A stretch of 29,069 nucleotides of DNA. Source: JBBDYH01 sp040901795. Its GTDB lineage: Bacteria > Planctomycetota > Planctomycetia > Pirellulales > JALHPA01. Location: contig JBBDYH010000066.1 in assembly GCA_040901795.1 (NCBI GenBank), positions 1 to 29,069 on the forward strand. The letters are read 5' to 3'. Of this stretch, positions 1 through 8,677 are shown in pieces. Position 1 is the first letter of the stretch. Each line of letters starts with the position of its first letter. Position numbers and translations under genes: made by a program. The notes under the pieces are model-generated. The model saw only the letters and a program-made list of their open reading frames with translations, ran no database searches and was not told the DNA's origin.

Positions 1-1
1 A

Positions 2-930
2 ACCGCTAGCTATCAAACAAAGAATTTGCAGGGCATCGGGCTGGCGTCCAACAACATGACCGGTTGGGACTTCAGCGGGCAGAATCTCACGGGCGCGGAT
101 CTGTATTCCTCGAGGCTGACCAATGCCAACCTGACGGGTGCGGTGGTGACGGGGGCCATGTTTTGGGGGACCACATCGCGGGGGTTCACCCAGGCGCAGC
201 TCGCGTCCACCTCGAGCTATCAAACGAAGAACTTGCAGGGCATCTGGTTGGGGAACAACGACCTGACCGGCTGGGACTTCAGCGGGCAGAATCTCACCAA
301 CGCAAATCTGGAAGCCTCGACGCTGACCAATGCCAACCTGGCGGGGGCGATTGTCGCCGACGTACGATTCTCGGGAGAGACTGGTTTCGACTTGACCAAG
401 GAGCAACTCTATTCCACGGCCAGTTACCAGCAAAAAGAACTCCAGGGTATTGAATTGAGTAACAACGACTTGAGAGGTTGGGACTTGAGCGGCCAGGACC
501 TCACCGGCGCAAATTTCTACCACTCCGCGCTGACGGACGTCAGCCTGGTTGGCGCCACCATCATTGGGGCGGATTTCAACGAGACTCGCCTGACACAAAG
601 CCAGCTCTATTCCACCGCCAGCTACCGGCAAAAAAACCTGCGCGGGGTCAAGCTTCCCGGCAACGGCGGCACAGGTTGGGAGCTGAGCGGACAGGACCTC
701 ACAGGCGCCAGCTTCTTTGTAGAGGGCGGCATCTGTTGCGAATTTGCGATCCTCACCAACACCAACCTGTCTGGGGCGATTGTGAATGGCGCTGACTTCA
801 GTTTGTCCGATGATTTTTCGAAAGAGCAACTCTACTCCACCGCCAGCTACCAGCGAAAGGACCTGGCGGACATTGTGTTGAGCGGCAACGACCTTTCCGG
901 CTGGAACTTTGCAGGTCAGAACCTTGCTCG
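2..930 (+). repeat. Five higher-order pentapeptide modules in the first surface protein
   Basis: Anchors of the form (L)YSTASYQ begin near bases 5 (cut by the edge), 196, 404, 602 and 826. The spacing is about 190-225 bases. The fourth module is the most divergent: its LTGW core reads GGTGWELSGQDL, and it carries an inserted segment with two cysteines (GGICCEF). Confidence 0.8.
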
Positions 931-1912
931 CGCAGTATTCCTTAATGCCGATCTTTTCCACTCCAACCTGAGCCATGCCAACCTCACCAGCGCCAGCTTC
1001 ACAACCGACTCCGACGTCAATCAATCGCGTTTGGTGAACGCCGATCTGAGCTTCGCGGATCTGCGCCTGGCGACGTACAATTCGTTGGATGGCGCACTCG
1101 TGCGCAACGCGATCCTCCGCGAGGGCACGATCGATGGCCTCAATCTGGCGGCGGGCGAGCGGCTTGTGGCCCACGCCGGAGTGCCGCTTGCTGTGAAGCT
1201 CACAGGTGACGTCTCCATTGCGCCGACCGCCACCTTCGACCTGACCGACAACGCGGCAATCATTAACTACAGCGGCGCAAGTCCCGTGGCAACGGTCCGT
1301 CAGCAAATCCTCGCCGGACGCGGCGGATCAGGCCTGGGCAAAACGTGGAATGGGCAAGGCATTACTAGCAGCAGCGCCGCGGCGGCCCAGCCCGAGTCAC
1401 GATCGATCGGCTACGCCGAGAACTCGGCACTTCCTTTAGGGTCATACACCAGCTTCCGCGGTCAGGCCGTGGACGATACATCGCTGCTGATGGCCTACAC
1501 GCGCACCGGCGACGCCAACCTAGATGGAATTGTCAACGACGACGACGTGACGATTGTCAGCGCGACTTATGCGCCTGGCGTTTCGCAGCCGTACTGGGCC
1601 TTGGGCGACTTTGACTACAACGGCTTTGTCGATGACGACGACGTGACGCTCTTGGGCGTCTTCTACGATCCCGCAGCGGCGCCGCTGATTGCGTCAGCCG
1701 CGGCCCACGCCGGCGACGTCGCCGCGGTGCCCGAGCCGACGACTATTCTTCTGGCTAGTACAGCCGGCCTACTGTTGCTTCTGATCAGACGACGGGTTCA
1801 CAGGCGTCATTTGACAGTCACATGCGGGGTCCCCATACTCTCTAGTAGCGACTCGCCTCTGGGCGCAGGATGCAATGCCTCCGGCCAGGAACCGAGCCGA
1901 TCCTTCGGTTGA
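2..1912 (+). CDS. Pentapeptide-repeat surface protein with dockerin-like pair and PEP-CTERM anchor (5' partial)
   Basis: The reading frame is open to the left edge. Codons from base 2 already read TASYQTKNLQGI, the module signature seen later, so the true start lies outside the window and the TTG at 26 is internal. Five modules are visible. Each opens with a form of LYSTASYQxKxLxGI, then NDLTGWDxSGQNL, then A(N/D)LxxA-type pentapeptide repeats, which in this family form a right-handed beta-helix. A non-repeat region follows (roughly bases 1130-1480), then two dockerin-like EF-hand loops (GDANLDGIVNDDDV, GDFDYNGFVDDDDV, about 1510-1660), then VPEPTTILL, a hydrophobic stretch and RRR, which together are a PEP-CTERM sorting signal. 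The protein is probably exported and anchored by an exosortase system; no exosortase is in the window. After RRRVHRR there is an unusual extra tail of about 30 residues. The biological role is unknown. Confidence 0.88.
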   Translation, partial: TASYQTKNLQGIGLASNNMTGWDFSGQNLTGADLYSSRLTNANLTGAVVTGAMFWGTTSRGFTQAQLASTSSYQTKNLQGIWLGNNDLTGWDFSGQNLTNANLEASTLTNANLAGAIVADVRFSGETGFDLTKEQLYSTASYQQKELQGIELSNNDLRGWDLSGQDLTGANFYHSALTDVSLVGATIIGADFNETRLTQSQLYSTASYRQKNLRGVKLPGNGGTGWELSGQDLTGASFFVEGGICCEFAILTNTNLSGAIVNGADFSLSDDFSKEQLYSTASYQRKDLADIVLSGNDLSGWNFAGQNLARAVFLNADLFHSNLSHANLTSASFTTDSDVNQSRLVNADLSFADLRLATYNSLDGALVRNAILREGTIDGLNLAAGERLVAHAGVPLAVKLTGDVSIAPTATFDLTDNAAIINYSGASPVATVRQQILAGRGGSGLGKTWNGQGITSSSAAAAQPESRSIGYAENSALPLGSYTSFRGQAVDDTSLLMAYTRTGDANLDGIVNDDDVTIVSATYAPGVSQPYWALGDFDYNGFVDDDDVTLLGVFYDPAAAPLIASAAAHAGDVAAVPEPTTILLASTAGLLLLLIRRRVHRRHLTVTCGVPILSSSDSPLGAGCNASGQEPSRSFG

Positions 1913-1932
1913 CGGTTCCCCCCTTTATTGCC

Positions 1933-1936
1933 GGAG
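1933..1936 (+). promoter_or_regulatory. Ribosome binding site GGAG fixing the start of the second surface protein
   Basis: GGAG ends eight bases before ATG 1945. The following codons read MARAIFLAIFAIVLSVPPVLA, a classical signal peptide, whereas the upstream in-frame extension from 1870 overlaps the preceding gene and is not signal-like. Confidence 0.7.
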
Positions 1937-1944
1937 TTCAACTC

Positions 1945-4900
1945 ATGGCTCGTGCCATTTTCTTGGCTATTTTCGCGATCGTTCTCTCCGTCCCGCCCGT
2001 TTTGGCTGACATCTTCCGCTGGGACAACGGCCAGGTGATCCCGGGGACGGAAGGCATCACGCCAGGGCCCGCTACGCAACTTGGTCCGCGAGTTCTTCAA
2101 TTCGCGGAACTGTCGAACACCAATCTCACGCGTTCATCGTTCTACGACGATTTTACGTTGCACGGAAGCGATTTAACCGGCGCGCGATTCACCAACGCCA
2201 ATTTGTCATACGCCTTTTTGACCGCATCGAACCTGAGCGGTGCCGATTTCACTGGAGCCACGGTGATCGGTACCTATTTGTATGGGATTCGAGGATTCAC
2301 AAAAGAACAGCTATATTCGACAGCCAGCTATCAGGCCAAGGATTTACACGAAATCGGCCTCGGGAGGAACGACCTCACCGGCTGGGACTTGAGTGGCCAG
2401 GACCTCACCGGCGCTGCTTTTTCGCAGTCGACGCTGACCGACGCGAACCTGGCGGGCGCCGATCTCAGGAATGCTTACTTTGACGGCGCGCTGCTGACGA
2501 ACGCCGATTTGTCGGGAACGAATCTCGCGGATGCAGGGCTGGTTTTCGCGATCCTCACGAACGCCAGCCTTGCTGGTGCGAATCTCACTGATGCCGACTT
2601 TAGTGCGTCGACGCTGACCAGCGCCAACTTCGCGGGAGCAGTGGTTGGAGGGGCGAACTTCGGCCGCGACGTAGGTTTCATCGAAGGAATCAGAGGAAGC
2701 GGAATCACTCTTCCGCAGCTCTATTCCACGGCGAGCTACCAGCAGAGGAATTTGCGGGGCATTAGATTAAACATCCACGACTTGACCGGCGGAGACTTCA
2801 GCGGGCAGGATCTCTCGGGTGCGTCCTTCGCTGGCTCGACGCTGACCAGCGCCAACTTCGCGGGAGCAGTAGTTGCAGGGGCGAACTTCACCCGCGACTT
2901 CACCCGCGAACTTCCGGGCTTCGAGCCACCTTACCCCGGAATAGGCGGAATCACTCTTCCGCAGCTCTATTCCACGGCGAGCTACCAGCAGCGGAATTTG
3001 CGGGGTATTCGGTTAACAAGCAACGACCTGACCAGCGGGGACTTCAGCGGGCAGGACCTTACGGGCGCGGTTTTGGACTCCTCGGCGCTGACGAACGCCA
3101 ATTTGTCGGGAACGAATCTCACGGATGCGGAGCTGGGGAGTGCGATCCTCACGAACGCCAACCTTGCTGGGGCGATCGTCACCGGAGCCAGCTTTCGAAA
3201 CACGCCTAGCTTTACCAGCCGGCATCTCTACTCCACCGCGAGCTACCAGCAGAAGAATTTGCGGGGCATTAGATTAATCGGCAACAACCTTACCGGCTGG
3301 GACCTCAGCGGGCAGGACCTCACCGGTACGGACCTCAGTTCCTCGACGCTAACGAACGCCAATTTGTCGGGAACGAATCTCACGGATGCGGCGCTGGCGG
3401 GTGCGACCCTCACGAACGCCAATTTGTCGGGAACGAATCTCACGGATGCAGGGCTGATGGGTGCGATCCTCACGAACGCCAACCTCGCGGGGGCGAATCT
3501 CACTGGCGCCGACTTTAGTTCGTCGACGCTGACCAGCGCCAACTTCGCGGGAGCAGTGGTTGCAGGGGCGGACTTCGGCCGCTACTATTACGCCGGAGGA
3601 AGCGGAATCACTCTTCCGCAGCTCTCTTCCACGGCGAGCTACCAGCAGAGGAATTTGCGGGACATTGGATTAAGCATGCACGACCTGACCGGCTGGGACT
3701 TCAGCGGGCAGGACCTCACCGGTGCGAATTTCTCCTCCTCGACGCTGAGGAACGCCAATTTGTCGGGAACGAATCTCACAGATGCGATGCTGGCGTATGC
3801 GAATCTCACGAACGCCAATTTGTCGGGAACGAATCTCACGGATGCGGAGCTGGTGAGTGCGACGCTCACGAACGCCAACCTCGCTGCATCGACGCTGACC
3901 AGCGCCAACCTATCAGAAGCGGTGATCACGCGCGCCAACTTTTCTCAGGCCACATCGCGCGGCTTCACCAAGGAGCAGCTCTACTCCACGGCGAGCTACC
4001 AGCGGAGGGATTTAAACGGCATCAAATTATTCGGCAACAACCTGACCGGCTGGGACTTCCGCGGGCAAGACCTCACCGGTGCGGTCTTCTCTTTGTCGAC
4101 GCTGACGAACGCCGATTTGTCGGGAACGAATCTCACGGATGCGGAGCTGGTGGGTGCGACCCTCACGAACGCCAACCTCGCTGGGGCGATGCTGGCCAGC
4201 GCCAATTTCGCGGGAGCAGTGGTTGCAGGGGCGAACTTCGGCCGCTACTATTACGCTGCAGGACGCGGAATCACTCTTCCGCAGCTCTATTCCACGGCGA
4301 GCTACCAGCAGAGGAATTTGCGGGGCATTGAATTAAACGGCACCGACCTGACCAGCGGGGACTTCAGCGGGCAGGACCTTAGCGGCGCGTTTTTCTACAA
4401 CTCGACGCTAACGAACGCCAATTTGTCGGGAACGAATCTCACGGCTGCGGTGCTGGCGTATGCGAATCTCACGAACGCCAACCTTGCTGGGGCGAACCTC
4501 GCCGGCGCCAACTTCATTTCGTCGCGACTGACGAATGCCAATTTGTTGGGAGCGAATCTCACGGACGCTAACTTTTCCGGTGCAGTGCTCGCGAATGCCA
4601 TCCTCGAAGGCGCAGATGTGTCGGGCTCTGACTTCGGGTCAACGACTTTCGCTGGTTTCAGCAAGGAGCAGCTCTATTCCACGATCAATTACCGGGCCAA
4701 GGATCTGCGCGGTATTAAGCTATACGGCAACGAGATGACCGGCTGGAACTTTAGCGGTCAAAACCTTTCCTATGCGAATTTGCAGGATGCGAGGCTTGTA
4801 AATGCCGACTTGACCGGGACCGATCTGAGGGGGGCCATTTACACTGGCCTGAGGCTCGAAGGAGCAGTCAGAACCAACCTGATTGCACCCGATGGCCGTA

Positions 4901-5610
4901 TCTACGGCCTCAATATGGCCGCCGGCGAAAAGCTGGTGGCCTATCCTGGAGTGCCGATACCGGTCAAGATCACCGGCGACTTTTCCATTGCCCCCGCTGC
5001 TACATTCGATCTGACCGACAACGCGGCAATCGTCGACTATGCCGGGACAAGCCCGGCGGCTACGGTCCGCGAAAAGACTCTCTCTGGCCGCGGCGGACCG
5101 GGACTCGGCGCAAGCTGGACCGGCTCGGGCATTACCAGCAGCACGGCGGCCACAGCCAACCAGTCGCAGGCCGATTCGCGCTCGCTGGGCTACGCCGAGA
5201 ACGCCACTTTGCCGCTCGGACCTTACACGACCTTTCACGGCGCGCCGGTGGATAACACCTCGATCCTCATCGCCTACACGCGCACCGGCGACGCCAACCT
5301 GGACGGCATTGTGAACGATGACGACGTGACAGTCGTGGGTGCTACCTATGCGCCGGACGTTGCTCAAGCCCAGTGGGCGCTGGGCGACTTTGATTACAAC
5401 GGCTTCGTCGATGAACACGACGTGACGCTCTTGGGCGTCTTCTACGATCCCTCTGCGCCGCCGCTGTTTAGTCCTGTGCCAGGCGGCGCAGCCGATGTCG
5501 CGGCAGTGCCAGAACCGGCGTCGCTGGTTCTGCTTGGCCTGGGCGGCTTGGCGATCACGTCGCTGACTGCCGTTCGACGCCGGGGTGCCAGAAAGCGAGC
5601 CGAAAGCTGA
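1945..5610 (+). CDS. Large pentapeptide-repeat surface protein with dockerin-like pair and PEP-CTERM anchor
   Basis: The protein has 1221 residues from the ATG preceded by GGAG. The N-terminus is a signal peptide ending near PVLA. Eight higher-order modules follow, each beginning with LYSTASYQ(Q/A)(R/K)(N/D)LRGI and NDLTGWDxSGQDLTGA, then runs of five-residue repeats such as NANLSGTNLTDA. The C-terminal part parallels the upstream gene: MAAGEKLVAYPGVP, then the dockerin-like loops GDANLDGIVNDDDV and GDFDYNGFVDEHDV, then VPEPASLVLL, a transmembrane segment and RRRGARKRAES. It is a paralogue of the preceding gene, begins 32 bases after it, and is probably co-transcribed. The expected location is the cell surface, through PEP-CTERM/exosortase processing. 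The histidine in the second EF-hand loop (DEHD) replaces an acidic residue of the paralogue. Function is unknown; scaffold or adhesin roles are only guesses. Confidence 0.9.
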   Translation: MARAIFLAIFAIVLSVPPVLADIFRWDNGQVIPGTEGITPGPATQLGPRVLQFAELSNTNLTRSSFYDDFTLHGSDLTGARFTNANLSYAFLTASNLSGADFTGATVIGTYLYGIRGFTKEQLYSTASYQAKDLHEIGLGRNDLTGWDLSGQDLTGAAFSQSTLTDANLAGADLRNAYFDGALLTNADLSGTNLADAGLVFAILTNASLAGANLTDADFSASTLTSANFAGAVVGGANFGRDVGFIEGIRGSGITLPQLYSTASYQQRNLRGIRLNIHDLTGGDFSGQDLSGASFAGSTLTSANFAGAVVAGANFTRDFTRELPGFEPPYPGIGGITLPQLYSTASYQQRNLRGIRLTSNDLTSGDFSGQDLTGAVLDSSALTNANLSGTNLTDAELGSAILTNANLAGAIVTGASFRNTPSFTSRHLYSTASYQQKNLRGIRLIGNNLTGWDLSGQDLTGTDLSSSTLTNANLSGTNLTDAALAGATLTNANLSGTNLTDAGLMGAILTNANLAGANLTGADFSSSTLTSANFAGAVVAGADFGRYYYAGGSGITLPQLSSTASYQQRNLRDIGLSMHDLTGWDFSGQDLTGANFSSSTLRNANLSGTNLTDAMLAYANLTNANLSGTNLTDAELVSATLTNANLAASTLTSANLSEAVITRANFSQATSRGFTKEQLYSTASYQRRDLNGIKLFGNNLTGWDFRGQDLTGAVFSLSTLTNADLSGTNLTDAELVGATLTNANLAGAMLASANFAGAVVAGANFGRYYYAAGRGITLPQLYSTASYQQRNLRGIELNGTDLTSGDFSGQDLSGAFFYNSTLTNANLSGTNLTAAVLAYANLTNANLAGANLAGANFISSRLTNANLLGANLTDANFSGAVLANAILEGADVSGSDFGSTTFAGFSKEQLYSTINYRAKDLRGIKLYGNEMTGWNFSGQNLSYANLQDARLVNADLTGTDLRGAIYTGLRLEGAVRTNLIAPDGRIYGLNMAAGEKLVAYPGVPIPVKITGDFSIAPAATFDLTDNAAIVDYAGTSPAATVREKTLSGRGGPGLGASWTGSGITSSTAATANQSQADSRSLGYAENATLPLGPYTTFHGAPVDNTSILIAYTRTGDANLDGIVNDDDVTVVGATYAPDVAQAQWALGDFDYNGFVDEHDVTLLGVFYDPSAPPLFSPVPGGAADVAAVPEPASLVLLGLGGLAITSLTAVRRRGARKRAES
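2305..4790 (+). repeat. Eight higher-order modules with near-identical DNA cassettes inside the second surface protein
   Basis: LYSTASYQ anchors begin near 2308, 2715, 2962, 3223, 3618, 3976, 4282 and 4668, so modules vary from about 245 to 405 bases. The DNA around the anchors at 2701, 2948, 3604 and 4267 is almost identical for about 55 bases. A second short cassette encoding NLSGTNLTDA recurs almost unchanged near 3103, 3364, 3424, 3757, 3826 and 4117. Conservation at DNA level, including synonymous positions, points to recent internal duplication or gene conversion. Confidence 0.8.
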
Positions 5611-5632
5611 TCGCTGACGGCTGACCGCCAAT

Positions 5633-6481
5633 CTATGGCTGCAAAACGCCTGAGGTTAACGCTGCTAAGAGCCCGAAACCGAGGACGAGTCGGTACACAA
5701 TAAAAACAAGTGTGGTTCTTGTTCGTAGCAGCCGCAGCAGAAACCCGATCGACCAGTAGCCGACGATCGCGGCCGCTGCGGTGGCCGCCAGCAGGTTCAC
5801 GGCGTCGCTCTGCGAGCCGACCAGCGCCTCGCGCTCCTTGTAAAGCTCGTAGACGCCGGCGGCAAAGATGCTCGGCAGCGAGCAGAGAAACGAGAACCGC
5901 GCCGCCGCCTCGCGACTCAGCCCGCAAAACAGCCCGCCGGTAATCGTCACGCCCGCGCGCGACGAACCGGGCACAAGTGCGACCGCCTGAGCTAACCCGA
6001 CCACAATCGCCTCTCCCCAGCCGATGCGGTCGAGCTGCTTGAGCACTCTTCCGCGACGTAACTCCCAGCGCACGTACAACTCGGCCAGGGACAACACGAC
6101 TGCCAATCCGATCAGCGACGCACTAATGACGTACAGCGAGCGGAGCGTGGTCTCGATCGCGTCTTGAAACACCAGCCCGACGACGACGATCGGCAAGGTG
6201 GCGACCGCAATCAACCAGCCCAGGCGGGCGTCGTATGTTCCTAGTGGCCTCCCCGCCGCAAGGCCCGCGAACGTCGCGCGGCCGATCCGCCACACATCCG
6301 TCCAAAAGTACAGCAACACGGCCACCAGCGTGCCGATCTGAATCACCGCGGAAAACGCCGCCCCGGGATCGGCCCAGCCCAACAGCCGCGGCACGATCAG
6401 CAGATGCGCCGTACTGCTGATCGGCAGGAACTCGGTGAGCCCTTGGACAATGCCCAGAACGATGGCTTGCAAAAGAGTCAT
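5633..6481 (-). CDS. uppP: Undecaprenyl-diphosphatase UppP (BacA family)
   Basis: UppP dephosphorylates undecaprenyl diphosphate to recycle the lipid carrier for cell-wall and surface polysaccharide synthesis; it is an integral membrane enzyme. The start at 6481 gives 282 residues, close to the family norm of about 270. The first motif, GIVQGLTEFLPISSTAHL (residues 10-27), holds the (E/Q)xxxE glutamate and the histidine at 26. The second, PGSSRAGVTITGG (171-183), holds the conserved arginine at 175. Both match the catalytic motifs of the family, and several hydrophobic helices cover the rest. A longer in-frame extension to 6646 exists, but it runs through an intergenic inverted repeat and its sequence is not conserved-looking. 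No clear Shine-Dalgarno sequence precedes 6481. The gene converges with the second surface-protein gene, 22 bases apart. Confidence 0.95.
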   Translation of the reverse strand: MTLLQAIVLGIVQGLTEFLPISSTAHLLIVPRLLGWADPGAAFSAVIQIGTLVAVLLYFWTDVWRIGRATFAGLAAGRPLGTYDARLGWLIAVATLPIVVVGLVFQDAIETTLRSLYVISASLIGLAVVLSLAELYVRWELRRGRVLKQLDRIGWGEAIVVGLAQAVALVPGSSRAGVTITGGLFCGLSREAAARFSFLCSLPSIFAAGVYELYKEREALVGSQSDAVNLLAATAAAAIVGYWSIGFLLRLLRTRTTLVFIVYRLVLGFGLLAALTSGVLQP

Positions 6482-6494
6482 GTCGGCGATGAGC

Positions 6495-6651
6495 GTAGGG
6501 TGGGACAAGCTCGCGCGAACCGTGGTGAGCGGTCGCCAGCCAATCCATTTACCAACAAGAGTTATGCGAAGTTCCGGCTTGGTCAGCGAGCGCCGGCCCA
6601 CCAGCCACCCATGGTGGGCCGGCGGCGCGCGGCGGGCTTGTCCCACCCTAC
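6495..6651. repeat. Nested inverted-repeat element (GTAGGGTGGG family), copy 1
   Basis: The outer arms are perfect over 16 bases: GTAGGGTGGGACAAGC at 6495-6510 and its complement at 6636-6651. Inside lies a perfect 12-bp hairpin: GCCGGCCCACCA at 6592-6603, loop of 8, complement at 6612-6623. The element starts 14 bases upstream of the uppP start codon. A related element with the same outer ends is at 23600-23679. It is probably a non-coding interspersed repeat of the REP/MITE type. Confidence 0.75.
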
Positions 6652-6975
6652 CGTTTCCCAGAAGCCAAGCAAATCATACGGACAAATTATGCCGATTGCT
6701 CCGGTCGTGTCCGACGAACCGCGCGTGCCGGCTGGTTGTTTCCTGCTGTTGCTGCGTCTCATGCCGATCATGCGGTAGCGTGCCGCGCGCGATCGTTCGG
6801 CGGGCAAGCGTTGTGCGGAGTGTTCCGGCAAAGCGCCTGCAGTCCGCCGTGGTTCGGGCCGGTTTCGCTGGGCGCATCATGCTAGTCGAGACGATCGGAG
6901 CTAGTGATCGGATTCTCGACAGGCGTCGTGTCCACGCTACGCGCTCGCCTGGATCGTCATGCTTACGGACAAGTC
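6652..6975. other. Intergenic stretch between the repeat element and the TPR gene
   Basis: These 324 bases lie between divergent genes. Short open frames cross the region, but none has a plausible ribosome site or recognisable product. No convincing promoter box was found, although the promoters of uppP and the TPR gene must lie here or in the repeat. Confidence 0.5.
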
Positions 6976-8583
6976 ATGAATCGAACCCGCCACGGCAGGT
7001 CTCCGACTGGCGCACCGCCGCTCCGCCGCACTGTTCACACGGCCGTGGGGCTCGCCCTGGTCTGGAGCTTGGTGTTCCTGATTGGCGGATTTAGTCAGCG
7101 AAAGCCGGGGGAGATCGACGCGTCGCGCGATCGCGCGGATTTCGATCCGGCGGCCTTGGAAGACGTGGCCAGGCTTTCCGCGCGACCCATCCGAACCGCG
7201 GCCGGGCCGCGCAGGCTACTATCGGCGGCTGATGGCGGCTTTCCCGCCGCGCCGCAGATCGGTCGGGCGACCGGCGCAACGCAGGCCGAGTATCAGTATT
7301 CAGCCAACGCGTTTTCGTCAATCGAAGCGGATTCGGCGCCGCTGGAGGCCATCCGCTTGCCGCCTGTCGAGGATACGAATGAGAACGAAGACGCCGAGCC
7401 GCACAATCAAGTTGAGCCACTCGCCGAAGAACCTGAGAGGAGTGGCCCATCAGGACCGACACTTGAATCGCCGAACAGTCGTGGATCCAAGGCGAACCAG
7501 TGGGAACACGACGACAAATCTGCAAGCGGGCGACCAGCGCTTTCGCCCGATTTTGCCGCAGCCTTCGCCGTACAGCCGAAACGAACGATCGATGCCGAAA
7601 ATCGGCTGGCGCCCCTCTCCGGCCCCAGCGATCCGACACCCGCGTTGATCGCCGTGGCTCGTCAGGCGGATGCGCACGTCGCCCGGGGATTTCAGCTCGC
7701 CCTGCGCGGGGCAACGTATACAGCCCGCGCGGAATTCGTACGAGCGTTGCGGCTCTCTGTCGCTGCGCTCGATGAACAGCGGCAGACGGACGCGCACTCA
7801 CGCGCTATGACCAACGGTTTGCGAGCGCTGGAGGAAGCCGAAGAGTTCGTATCGGCTGCCGCCATCGGCCGGATGCGTTCGATCGAAGCGATTCTCGCTG
7901 GCCATCAAACGCCCATCCTGCATGATGAGTCCATCGAGGAATTGACTCCTGCTCAAGCGCTGCAGCGCTATTTGACCTATGCCCAAGATCAATTGGCGGC
8001 CGCTGCCGGAGATCTTCAGCCCGCCGCAACGGCCCTATACGCCCTCGGAAAGCTGGAAATCACCGCGATGCCGGCTGAGATCGGCTCGCTCGCCTCGGCA
8101 CGCGCGGCGGTTTACTTTCAAGCGTCGCTGATGGTCAACCCGCAACATGCGCTGGCCGCCAACGAGTTGGGCGTGTTGCTGGCCGGACATGGTCGGCTGG
8201 AAGAGGCTAAGGCGGCGCTGCTGCACAGCGTCCGTAGTGGGCCGCAAGCGGCCGCCTGGCATAACCTGGCAATCGTCCACCATCGTTTGGGCGAGCTTGA
8301 CCTCGCCGGTCGCGCGGATTGGGAATCGCGGCAAGTCGCCAATGCGCGGGAAACCGCCCGTGCCGCGGCCGCAGGTAAACCCTGGCAAGATGCGGCCACA
8401 CCAACCGTCGAATGGGTCGATCCAGCGACATTCGCGAAAAGCACGAACGGCACTAGCGGAGTGCCGCTGCCTGCGACGGCGCCGCAACGAATCACTCAGT
8501 CGCGAAGCATAACGGCGACGGCCGACACAACCAACGCGAAAAGTGCGACCCGCTGGTGGTCCTGGCCCCGCAAGACGCGCTAA
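6976..8583 (+). CDS. Membrane-anchored TPR-containing protein, partner of the polysaccharide export gene
   Basis: Starting at ATG 6976 gives 535 residues; a GTG at 6904 would add 24 residues before the same sequence, and neither has a strong ribosome site. A basic N-terminus precedes one hydrophobic helix (about residues 18-38, VHTAVGLALVWSLVFLIGG), so most of the protein is probably periplasmic or in the paryphoplasm. Residues 40-200 are polar, Pro/Glu/Asn-rich and look disordered. The C-terminal part is helical, with tetratricopeptide-like repeats near 377-455 (NPQHALAANELGVLLAGHGR, then AAWHNLAIVHHRLGEL). TPR regions bind other proteins. The next gene encodes a Wza-like export protein, so an assembly or scaffolding role in polysaccharide export is inferred from position only. 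Confidence 0.75.
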   Translation: MNRTRHGRSPTGAPPLRRTVHTAVGLALVWSLVFLIGGFSQRKPGEIDASRDRADFDPAALEDVARLSARPIRTAAGPRRLLSAADGGFPAAPQIGRATGATQAEYQYSANAFSSIEADSAPLEAIRLPPVEDTNENEDAEPHNQVEPLAEEPERSGPSGPTLESPNSRGSKANQWEHDDKSASGRPALSPDFAAAFAVQPKRTIDAENRLAPLSGPSDPTPALIAVARQADAHVARGFQLALRGATYTARAEFVRALRLSVAALDEQRQTDAHSRAMTNGLRALEEAEEFVSAAAIGRMRSIEAILAGHQTPILHDESIEELTPAQALQRYLTYAQDQLAAAAGDLQPAATALYALGKLEITAMPAEIGSLASARAAVYFQASLMVNPQHALAANELGVLLAGHGRLEEAKAALLHSVRSGPQAAAWHNLAIVHHRLGELDLAGRADWESRQVANARETARAAAAGKPWQDAATPTVEWVDPATFAKSTNGTSGVPLPATAPQRITQSRSITATADTTNAKSATRWWSWPRKTR

Positions 8584-8592
8584 CGCCTGCCA

Positions 8593-8654
8593 GTTGGAGT
8601 TCAAGCTTTAGCTTGCTTGCGGACGGCAAAAGAGCCTAAAGGCTGAACTCCAAC
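8593..8654. repeat. Inverted repeat of the TTGGAGTTCAAGC family, copy 1
   Basis: The left arm starts GTTGGAGTTCAAGCTTTAGC at 8593; the right arm (8633-8654) ends GGCTGAACTCCAAC. The arms are nearly complementary, so the transcript could fold into a long hairpin. The element begins 9 bases after the stop of the TPR gene. The copy at 20167-20218 has identical arms, with only the loop changed. Confidence 0.8.
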
Positions 8655-8677
8655 TTCAACCTGAATCCTGACTCAGC

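Noticed and set aside
2305..4790. Array of repeated DNA resembling a CRISPR or satellite
   Set aside because: The repeats are in frame, encode a continuous protein with signal peptide and C-terminal anchor, and spacing is variable with no unique spacers.
4720..5631. 303-residue open frame on the minus strand at the end of the second surface protein
   Set aside because: It is antisense to the dockerin-like and PEP-CTERM region and has low-complexity, Arg/Gly-rich composition.
6435..7094. 219-residue plus-strand open frame across the uppP upstream region
   Set aside because: It overlaps the uppP start, runs through both arms of the inverted repeat and enters the TPR gene in another frame; the translation is Arg/Ser/Cys-rich without motifs.
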